Shown here in pieces: positions 54,101 to 64,000 of a stretch of 64,000 nucleotides of DNA (position 1 is its first letter; every line of letters begins with the position of its first letter). The stretch is from positions 26,141,260-26,205,259 of the forward strand of contig NC_065530.1 in assembly GCF_020184175.1 (NCBI RefSeq), in the 5' to 3' direction. This DNA comes from Aphis gossypii. Its lineage: Eukaryota; Arthropoda; Insecta; Hemiptera; Aphididae. The notes under the pieces were generated by a model. The model was given only the letters and a program-made list of their open reading frames with translations. It was not told the DNA's origin and made no database searches. Made by a program: the position numbers and the translations under genes.

Positions 54101-54879
54101 TTATATAGAACAGAAGCCGTGTGTCAAAATAACCATGTCAACTAGAGATATATTTGTGAGTTATGGAGATGCTGGTAGTTGATAGATATAATGATCGAGT
54201 CTAATCCCGAATGCTTATAAAAATTAAATTAAATAAAGAACATTAAATTTCTTCAATATTGTATTTATTTTGAATCAAGTAAAAAGCGTATATTACAATA
54301 CATTTCAATATTACATTACAATATTTGTGAATTATTTTTTCATACAAAAATTATTTATTTTTATCATTACTATTTCTTGCAAAATATTAGAATATTAATC
54401 TTTTTTATTTTCAAATTTCAACTAAAATATTTGAATGAAAAGAAAAAAACCTTAAAGGTTTTATTAATATCATCAATCTAATGGTATAATACTAATTATA
54501 GACACCCATTTCTATTTATAACGAAAAAATAACTGTGTCATAAAATATATCGTATGTGATGAATATTATATGTACTCTAATTACGTATAATTTCAATTAT
54601 AATGTATATTTAATTATTAGTTTAGTTACTTCCTAACTTTGCCAAACAATAGTTTTTATTAGATTGATTTGAAATAAAATCGTTTTTTTTATATTTTTTT
54701 ATATTATAGGGTCAAATTTCAATGAAAAAACTAGGGTTGCTAAAGATCCACTATTTTTTTTTTCATGATGTTATCTTATGGTTGTGGATACATGATTCTA
54801 TTAAAATACATGAAACAATTTGAGAGTACTAAGCACTCCTTAGCCCCCCAAATTACGCATACATTGTTTTATAACTTAC

Positions 54880-55879
54880 CTGGTTCAGTTGAATTCCTGG
54901 TTGACTTTAACTGTGGATCAAAATGGACGCACGACACCGAACCTATGCTTCCTCTTGGCGTTCTTCCCAGAGATGCTGATTCGGCCATCGGTATACTGCT
55001 TCTAGCTGAGCGACTCATATTATATGCACCTTCTGATACTACACTACCTCGAGGACTTTTTCCGGGATCTGGTATCAAGCTACCTCTAGGACTCCGATTG
55101 GTATCTGGTGTTACTGCCAAACTACCCCTAGGACTTCGATTTAAATCGTAAGCAATACTTCCTCTAGGTGATCGACTTGAGTCTGGCACCAAACTGTTTT
55201 TTGGACTTCTAGACGGATCTAAGCCGGCAGTACTTGATCTTGGACTTCGGTTGAAACTCTCCACGTCTAATCGCAGTCCAGACCGTAATTCCGAATAATC
55301 ATCCTCTGGCACCATACTACCTCTCGGACTTCTAGGACTTCTTGGATCTGGATGCTCACATGTTAAACTATGCCTAGGACTCCGGTTGATATCAACTTCA
55401 AGTCTTGAAGGACTAGACCGTGTATATGAGTCTTGTTGCTCATCTGGTAATAATCGTGGAGGTTTTCGATGATCTGATGGTACCAAACTTGTTCGGGGAC
55501 TCCTTGACATATCTGGAACCAAACTATTTCTAGGGCTCTTATCAATATATTGTACTTTAGATTCAGATACAAAACTCGGTCTGGGACTTCGTTTATATGT
55601 ATATTCAAAAAACTCCTCCTCCGGTGATACTCTAGTTCTTTGCCGCATTTCAAATCCATCAGAAGGTGATGTAGCTGCTATACTAGCTCTTCTATGTTGT
55701 GGTGACTGCTGAGTTTGTTGCCTTCCTCCTTCTGCGAGTCTCGTTGACTGACATTCCAAATTAAACGCCACACTAGTTCGGCGTGAGTCATTGTTAGCGG
55801 AACGCCGCTTCCTTGATGATGGAGATCTCTGAAGCATTATGGCATCTACACCGTTCAAATAAGGTGCACAATACGTGAC
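54880..55879 (-). CDS. Exon A: Ser/Pro/Arg-rich repeat region of the TMEM272-like protein
   Basis: This 1000-nt exon encodes 333 residues plus one base of the next codon. It starts after an acceptor ending GAAATTAG, which keeps the frame open, and ends at donor CCAG|GTAAG. The first in-frame ATG is 14 codons into the exon (at 55838-55840), so either translation starts there or an upstream exon joins at GTC. From about residue 95 to the exon end there are about 13 copies of a degenerate 11-14 residue unit with core R/K-S-P-R-x-S, often followed by a hydrophobic residue and V/P plus acidic residues. Examples are NRSPRGSLIPD and KSPRNSLVPD. The segment has no membrane helix, is highly charged and Ser/Pro-rich, and is probably disordered and cytoplasmic. 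Each unit offers an S-P site and an R-x-S site, so multisite phosphorylation is a reasonable inference. I know of no such array in vertebrate TMEM272. Confidence 0.8.
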
Positions 55880-58639
55880 CTAATTTCAAACAAAAATAAA
55901 CAGACTAAGATTAGTATTTTATCATGGTATAAAAATAAATATAAAATTTGTTTAAAAAGCTAGGTTTGGTGATTAGTGATTATTAATTATATAAATTATA
56001 ACATAAAAATGCAAAAGTGTCATCTGAAACATGCATACAAACTTAAAAAAAAAATTTAGTCAAAAATATGTTGCTCTTATTTACAATGATAAATTAATTA
56101 ATTCCAGTATTTATATAGTCTTGTGGTTACAAATATCAAAAATTTATATAATATAATATATATATAAATCTATTTAAACTATGTATAGGTATTAATAATA
56201 AAAGGATATCATAATTAATGGATATCGAAAAATAATCATTTATAAGGTATATTCACCATTAAAAAGTTACATTTTTTGTTCCTGTGGTATAAATCTAATA
56301 TTGTAGTAAAAGGTTTCTACCTATTTAAAGCAGAAATGAATTAGCTTTACATTCAATATATTTATAAATTATTCATATTGTACAATAATAAAATATGATG
56401 ATATTTCTAAGAGTACCTAATTATTATTATTTTTTATAAATTATATTAATTTGTTTGTGTGATAGTAGCATAAATCCAAATTTGAATCAACACAATTAAC
56501 ATGATACACATCGGAAATGAACTATTTTTAATACATTACATATTTAATCTTTAGGTACTTAAAAAAAGAACAATTTTCAAAGTTGTAGATATAAAAAAAA
56601 AAATTATATTAAAAATTATAGAGAAAACCAATTGCTACAACTCTTGTGTTATACTTTCAATCGATTAGAAATTGTATTTAGTCTCGAATGAGATTTATTT
56701 TTATTTTTTCATTGGTATTCCTAAGTGTAAGGAAAACTTCCAAAAAATTAAAGAAATGTATATTATTCCTTTAAATAAAACAGAATTTGTATCTAAACTT
56801 TAAAATACAAATTAAACTCGATTGCCAACCATACTTTTTTATAACTCAAAAAGTTTCTGCAGAACAAATAATTCATTTTTAAACGTACATTTTTGATTTT
56901 GCTCGGGATCTAAAATAATAGAAACTTAAATTATCTGGATTATTAAACTATCAAGCTTAAAGTTTTATAAATTGTTTATCATTATTTATAACCATATCTA
57001 TATAGCTAATGTATTTTTATTGTATGAGTTTTTTTAAGTGTCTTTTAAAAGTTTAGTATTTGTTACCTTAATATGAAGCTTTAAAAAAAAATTAACTAGC
57101 TTATGAATTATTTATCAAAATTTTAAAATCAAGAAAATTGTTGTACTAAAATAATATTGACCGTATAATACAATATTGAGTAAAACTTAAATTTAATAAT
57201 AACTCTGAACAACTCGCTCCAGTAATAAGTACCTATACAGAAGGTGTTAATTTACTCAAATTAATGATATTAGTGGCAATCAAAAGCTGTCATGAGCAGA
57301 AATGACCTGTTTATCCTCTTCAATAATTTTTATTAAAAACAGTCATTAAAAAACCAAAAACTTTAAATATGTTATGTGTTAATAATAGTGTTGTATGTAT
57401 GCATTGTATAATATACATATATTATTATGTATATAAGTATTTTTCGTACATTGTACTCCAATTTATAACTTAAGTATAAAATTTGATGACATTTAAAACT
57501 TTTTCATAGGCATGTTATACATTAAATTAATCAATAGAAATTAAAACATCAAACTATATTATATTTTCGTGTTATTTTTTTATAACATAATATCCATCTT
57601 ATATTATTCTATGGACTATATAATATAATATTATGTTATATAGATTTCTGTTAAATACTCTACTTGTACCTCTATACATTGGATGTAAAATGCCTATCAT
57701 CTGAAAATGTATAGAATTATATAATACATTTAAAATTAAAATGAATAATTTTCTGAGTTTATCTGTAAATGTTATTACTTATATTTTTAATGATTTTTAT
57801 ACTAGGATTATTTTATGCATAGAACTAAATGTTGTTTGCTATTTATCCTACAACTAAAAGTGCATGAATTAATCATTTAATATAATACAATATACTGATA
57901 TTAATTTTATTTATGTTTATAAAGAGGTCAAAAGTCCAACACTTTATTTCATTAATTTTTCATTTTATTGTGTCACTTCCCTGCTGTTAAACAAATTGCA
58001 GTGTCATCCAGTATACTACATTATTGAATAAAAGTTACTAGCACTAGATCATCGACATATTCATAGAAAAAGATTAAATCCTTAACATATTTTTTTTTCA
58101 ATATCAGTCGAATCTCTATAAAAAAAAAATAATAATATTGATTTCACCTAAAATAATTAAACATTTTCCATGTTTGCTATAAAAAGATGAAGATTATAAA
58201 AAAAAATGTTAAGGCTATTCAAAATTCTTATTATAAATAATATAACTATAACTCATGAAATAGATATAAACATTTTACAAAATAATAAAAATGTATTTAT
58301 TACAATAAATTCAAATGTTGTATATTACACTAATTCAATTTTTTTCACTAACTAATTCATATCTATACAATGCGTTAATAGTAAAGCTAGATTTATAAAA
58401 TATTTTTTTTTTAAATTTATTAAATGAACATTATATATTATTATGTATTCAAAATAAAGATGTACCGAAACACTTTTTGGACTAAATAAAAGAACACTTT
58501 TAACGCTTAGAGATACGCATATTATAATATAGAATATAGATCATTGTTAGAAAATTATATAATTAATTATGTTTGATATCTGTGTACCTTTCTTAGTGTT
58601 TCTTCATTAATCAACCATTTATCTTATATACTATCTAAA

Positions 58640-58990
58640 TTTATATTTTATTTCCTTTCCATTTCTCTGGTCTCTTTCATCCCCATCATCATACCTAACT
58701 CATCACCATTACCACATACCTCCCTTGTCACCCCTCTCATTCTTGTTCCTACTAATGTCATGTATTCGTATTCGTGTTATACACCAAACATACAAACACA
58801 CACACACGCGCATTTAAGTTAAATACAGAGAAGCAACGACGCCCCTGTATGGCAATGACGGTTATGACGGCCGTAAGAAAATCATGTCGAAACGTTAATT
58901 AAAACGACAATACGCGGCCACCACTAATGTTAAATTTGACCCCGCTTTGCACCTCGTCACATGTTAACGCCAATGTTGATTTAACACCGT
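58640..58990. promoter_or_regulatory. GC/CpG-richer segment upstream of the gene, possible promoter or 5' exon region
   Basis: About 350 bp of C-rich then CpG-containing sequence stands out in otherwise AT-rich DNA, 2.8 kb upstream of exon A on the gene's strand. It includes an (AC)6 run at 58796-58807 and several ACGCG/CGGCC motifs. No TATA box or start site can be fixed. It may be the promoter of the minus-strand gene, or of something on the plus strand, where a short ATG frame runs into a GTAAG donor-like site near 58873. Confidence 0.2.
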
Positions 58991-61900
58991 TTCCTACATT
59001 GATTACCCGTCAAACAACTATTTTGTTTTCTGATAGATGTTTAGTGCGCAATTATGGAAATGTTCAGTACTATGATTGGTACATTAACATTTTAGCAATA
59101 AATGACCACAACGATCATTGTTACAATCACCTTATATTTATATTTATTTGGATATAATACGAAGTAAAGGTTGACAATTAAGACGACATTTATGTGTATT
59201 GCCTCCGTTTTTCATGTGTAAAACTTGGAAAATTTGTGTTCAGCAGTTCCAATTGTATGCTGTTAGTTTTAATATTAGTATATATATAAATTGACGTGTC
59301 ATCAGACTTAAAAGTAAAAACACTATTTATTTTATGTAGGTATCAAAATATTAGTATCAATGTGACATACTACAATTTAAAAATATTTTAATCTAATAGG
59401 AAAATTTAAAAATCGTAAAAATATATTATTTTCTTACCTTAAATTCCAAAATTAATCAATGCACTTAAATATTAAAACCAAGAACATAAATACAAGTTTA
59501 CTAAGCTGTACATTTGTAACATGAAGACACCACATGTTGAGACATGAAATCCTCCTAATTGAATTATGCATTATGTATAAAAATATCTATGTACGTATAA
59601 CGTATATAGGTATATATATATATATGTATATAATATATTAAAAATCAAATTTCGTATACAATGACATCAATGTTCACAGTACATTGAAAAAATACATCAC
59701 ATAAACTGAATAAACGAAATCAATATTATAACAATATATACATCATAATATTTAAATTTTCTTTCATATCAAATTTCATCTTAATTATGTTAACTTATAA
59801 GTAAATATTTCTAATAGTATTTTGTGTACATAAATGAAATACTCTATTAAATTAAAATTATTTTTTAAATCCAGTTATGAGCTAATGAGCTAAGTAATAA
59901 TACAAATACGTGTATTTATGTGCAAATATTGGGTATTCAAATATAAATATTTATTCAATTCAACAATGTATAAATAAAATATTTTTAAATAAATATATTA
60001 TATATTTTAGTATAAAAGCAATTATATGTTATACTTTTATGTTGAATCTTTACAACTTATAATTTAACCTTAGTCATAATTTTTGCGATAAAATGTTAAG
60101 TAGATGTTATGATTTTTATTTAATCAAAAATGTGAAAAAATTATTATTCTATTATTCAAGCTAAAAAAACAATACCATGAATAAAAAAAAATTATACATT
60201 TCGGCGCATTTCGCTATACATAAACCATTTTCCTGTTTCCGACATTAGCTAGAAACAATAATAAACCTTACCCCTCAAAAATAATAGGTAACTAAAACGA
60301 CTGATGGATGAAAATTCAATAAATTTTACCATATAGTAATCACAGAATAAATTTCAGAAATCTAATGAACTTGTTTATACTTAAATAAACATGTGCCTTA
60401 ACTAAACAATAGACATTTTCTGACACAATTTACAAAAGTTACTTCTAATATATCATGTACGCTAAAAACACTATAGACTACCAAAGTTTATATAATCACT
60501 TCTAAAACCAACGATATAGAAGATTTCTCAATAGTGTTTACCAATAAAATACTACTTGTATTAACAGCCGGCAATGCAGACCATAGTGTTGTTGAGAAAC
60601 ATAAAATATAAAATATTCATTGACTCACAGAATACTCTCAATAAAGAATTAATTTGCAATAATTTTATTCTGTATGATATTGCAACAAAAATCAAATGAA
60701 CAGAAATGAATAACATCGAAACTAAACAATTTTATTATTTATGTAGATTCACAGATACACGGATATTAAAAGCAATTAAATAACTAGAACAACTAACAAT
60801 GGAAAAATGTTATCAATCATCATATGATGATATCAAAATGTATAAAAACCTATATGTTAAGTAAATGACAGTAGAAAACTTTAGAGAAAACCAAACATAA
60901 TATTAAATCAGATTATAAGAGGCAAGAGCTATCACTTGATGGAGAAAATCGATTTTTAAACAAAATTTAAAAATAAATGTAAATTAAAAGTGTAACTAAT
61001 AGCCGTATACTAACTATCATAAGTTATAATTATTATTAACTATCAACAAAAAGAATAAAAATATTATCATTGAACATTCAACTAATAAATATATCAGTTC
61101 TTATTAACAAATACAGACACCTATTATTGAATACCATGTACTCCTTCTATCTGTGTTATATCTCATGCCCGTTTTAAAAAATATATAACAGGCTATAATT
61201 AAAATCATCAAATGTTTTTGACAGTTGATTTAACAATCATACAATATGCAATATTGTTTTACTCTTTGTAGGAATACAAATTAAAATTTTCATTCTCATA
61301 AATATTAATCATGTTATGCAAATATATATAGATACGATTATTTCATATTTAGTAGCCAATAATATAATTTATTAATACAAAAGTCATATGAAATTATAAA
61401 ATAATTGTTATTCATTATTATTAATTAATAATTTAATTTTGATTCATTTTAAAGTTTATTTAAACTATTTTATATATATAATTTCAAAATATTATTTTAA
61501 AGGTCTGAATTATTCAGTTTGTATTTCTATTTTTCATATAATAGTTAGGTAATCAAAAAATACAAATTTTCATGAAACGCCAGAAGTTTAAAGACTTAAT
61601 AGCTCGTGTTAATTAAACATGTTTTATTTAGTCTCAACATGATTAGGCAATATGCATAGTTTTTGTGAATTTCGTTGTTTTTACAGTTGTTTTGTTTTAT
61701 GGCATAATCATATCCCCTAAATCTCCCATTATCATATTCAATTGCTTATTCGTTCATACTTAATAGGTTATCCTAAGCAATAGACTCTTTCACTTGACAT
61801 TAACATATTATTATGTTTTAAATATTTAAGAATGATTAACAACTACCTCTATAGAAAAAAGTTACGAAAATCAATTTTGACTTTAGATAGATTTTTTCCA

Positions 61901-62657
61901 ATTCTATATCGTTTTTGTTAATTATAATCAGTAATCACTATGTATGTATGACGTATGAACTATAATATTATGGTCATAAATCATAAGTATAAAACTATAC
62001 ATTTTTTCCATAAATACGAATAAATTAAGTCTTAAGTGATCACTGATTACGTAAAACAACTCTTTTATCATGCGTACATACATACATACATAACTCTATA
62101 CTCCAATTTAAACCGCATTACTACAAAATCTCATTCAATGTTTTTTAAAATAGCTAGTTACTTATAAAACTACTAATAAAAATAGGTACATAGCTAATAT
62201 AAAATATATAGCTAACTATATAATATTGTTGAATTTTACTGCTGATTTTTTATAATTGTCTATAATAAACACCTATCTAAATACAATAATAATAATTATA
62301 CATAAATTGTTAATAAAAAGAGAACTAGTTTTTATTACGATCATCTAGTATTTACTATTTATTATTAGAATTAAAATTGTATCGTTAATAATTAATATAT
62401 ACGTTTGTAATTATATATATAATATATAACCTTCTAATTTTTACACTAAATTTATATACATTCTATAAAATCAATCTTTGCATCAATAAACATTTGATTG
62501 TTTTCTAATCAATATTAAATACTACTCCAACACATTGTATAAACCCATTTATAGAAACGTTTCAACTATTTTTGAAACTTTCAACCTTAACAACACTCAA
62601 AAACAATCAACATTTTGAAATCGCATAAATTTAATGACTTATTGAGTATATATAATA

Positions 62658-62670
62658 TGTGTGTGTGTGT
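62658..62670. repeat. (TG)n microsatellite
   Basis: Thirteen bases of alternating T and G in the upstream flank. A (TACA)n run lies nearby at about 62075-62092 and a TA run at 59611-59625. Confidence 0.85.
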
Positions 62671-64000
62671 TAATTTATAATGATTAATTTACTAAAAATA
62701 AATAACCAACGGTAAATTGGTAACTATATTACAACAAAAGTTATTACAAAACACGAACGAAACAAAAATATAAAATAATATATTTCCTATAGCGTAAAAG
62801 TATCTAAATGACTTTAACACATTTTTTAAAACATCATTTTTAATCCACGAAACTAACAAATATATTTTTAAAACGAAAAACTTATTTTAAACAGTACTAA
62901 TAAGCACCTTCGTTGTTTTAAAAAATATTTTGATGGTAAAAATCTAAAGCACCTACCTCAAAATATTTTTACAAAATCATTTTAACCCAGCGTATTTCTT
63001 TTCGTTCAATATAAATATTACTGATACATTTTTTTAGCGCCTAACTAAATAATTTGATAAATCCATTCAAGCGTTTTTTGGCAATCAGTTGTGTAAAAAA
63101 AATAAATGTTTACAGAAGTTATAAATCAATGTTTTTTTTTTTTTTTATTTTAGACTTTTAAAGGCGATGGTATCTTTGAATAAAACATCTGAATCAAAGA
63201 TTCAGAATCAGTTGAAACAGAAACATATGACAAAATTTTCACCTTATATACATACGTATATGATGCATTAGCATTACCCTTGCACACCACTATTCACATA
63301 AATAATGATATAATGATAATGATATTCACTCTGTTTTATTCATTCTATTAAAAACATAATTGAGTCAACTTTTACCAACAATAACAACATAATATAACAC
63401 GATAGTTATTGTATACTTCTAAATTCTTTATTATAATTAATATAGGTAGATATCTTATTTTTAAACAAAAAGATCTTTACATTATGACATTTCACATTTT
63501 ATTAATTTTATATATTTAATCATAAATTTAATAATAAAGGACTTTTATAATTACCAATTTTTTAGAAGTAATACGACTATTCAGTTTATTCATATAGTAT
63601 ATTTTATTAAAATATCAGAAAAATGTCTGTAAATTAAATAACAATATTTTATAGTAGTTAGAATGACATAATGTATAATAGGTATATTAAAACGTTAAGT
63701 TGTCAAAACTAAAATCATAAAATGTATCAAATTATAATATATAATCAGAATTTGGGAAGTATAAGCATAATACAATGTAGTTGAATTCACCAAGCATTAT
63801 CACCCTCGTGTTTAGATTATGGGTTATAAATACTTAAAAATGTGTTTTCAAAAAACATCTCTTATACATTTTGTTTACAAAAGAATTAAAAAGTTTAGAG
63901 CAAAGACATGTCCATTTTTTAAGAGAATTTAAAAATAAAATTTTAACGAAAATTTGTCATAATCACAAATTTCTATATATATATATTGATATGGGTTGAC

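Larger units (their letters stand above)
35306..54879 (-). other. Intron between exons A and B (19.6 kb), containing the BEL/Pao insertion
   Basis: Intron with donor GTAAGTTATA and acceptor TTATTTTTAG. It carries the 5.6-kb LTR retrotransposon (39520-45152) in the same orientation as the gene. Without the insertion the intron would be about 13.9 kb. The rest is AT-rich DNA; a short fragment similar to the dispersed repeat lies near 50.70-50.75 kb. I see no further exon, although a small one could be missed. Confidence 0.65.
14927..55879 (-). other. Gene span: TMEM272-like four-helix membrane protein with a long SPR-repeat N-terminus, five exons seen
   Basis: Five exons chain on the minus strand with compatible phases: A ends with one base, B begins with two and ends in phase 0, C begins in phase 0 and ends with one base, D is two bases plus 19 codons plus one base, and E begins with two bases. 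Donors are GTAAG, GTAAG, GTGAG and GTAAG; acceptors end in TTTTTAG, TTTCAG, TTTCAG and TTGCAG. The joined product from exon A is about 594 residues. At least 40.9 kb of DNA carries about 1.8 kb of coding sequence. The membrane half resembles the insect and vertebrate TMEM272-like family (identified from memory). The molecular function of that family is not established, so none is assigned. Small exons could have been missed in the large introns. The 5' end is open because exon A has a splice acceptor in front of it. Confidence 0.78.
55880..64000. other. Upstream flank: AT-rich noncoding DNA, possibly first intron or promoter region
   Basis: Because exon A begins at a splice acceptor, some of this interval is likely intron of the same gene. 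Apart from the GC-richer segment near 58.7-59.0 kb and microsatellites, I see no exon with a convincing donor in the required phase, and no mobile element with clear ends. Confidence 0.5.

Noticed and set aside
54765..55151. 128-residue plus-strand frame with repeated LPLGL/LPRG phrases
   Set aside because: It is the antisense shadow of the SPR-repeat exon; the repetition comes from the repeat on the other strand.
58849..58880. Short plus-strand ATG frame ending at a GTAAG donor-like site
   Set aside because: Eight codons with no partner exon and no supporting signal. It is kept only as a remark under the GC-richer segment.

Overview
This is a eukaryotic, very AT-rich window. It most resembles an insect genome, probably an aphid or related hemipteran. 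That is an inference from base composition, huge AT-rich introns, GT-AG splice sites, a BEL/Pao retrotransposon and old dispersed AT-rich repeats. There are no operons, CRISPR arrays or bacterial features, and I recognised no rRNA or tRNA gene.

The main gene lies on the minus strand and covers at least 14.9-55.9 kb. Five exons join with matching phases and canonical splice sites: A 54880-55879, B 35178-35305, C 32362-32524, D 18781-18840 and E 14927-15360. Together they give about 594 residues. The first ~430 residues are basic, Ser/Pro/Arg-rich and predicted to be disordered, with about 13 copies of an R-S-P-R-x-S motif. A four-helix membrane domain of the TMEM272-like type follows. The 5' end is not resolved: exon A is preceded by a good splice acceptor, so upstream exon(s) may lie in 55.9-64 kb or beyond. 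The last exon sits in a sharp GC/CpG-rich island (about 14.48-15.46 kb). Its reading frame keeps a coding-like third-position GC bias beyond the UAG stop, which makes it a stop-readthrough candidate.

The intron between exons A and B (19.6 kb) holds a complete, very young LTR retrotransposon insertion at 39520-45152. It has two 912-bp LTRs that look identical, a 5-bp target duplication (ATTAT), a primer-binding site and a polypurine tract. It is a BEL/Pao element in the same orientation as the host gene. It encodes gag, zinc knuckles, an aspartic protease and most of a reverse transcriptase. It then has a frameshift, and internal deletions have removed RNase H and the integrase core, so it must have moved with help from a relative.

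The flanks and introns are otherwise mostly AT-rich noncoding DNA. Inside them are a 261-bp hAT-type MITE with a perfect 8-bp target duplication (4014-4274), copies of an old dispersed repeat (about 0.85-2.1, 28.5-28.8 and 33.1-33.7 kb), microsatellites, and a few short coding-like islands of unknown identity (2.35-2.62, 10.02-10.22, 19.40-19.59, 26.99-27.14 and 58.7-59.0 kb).
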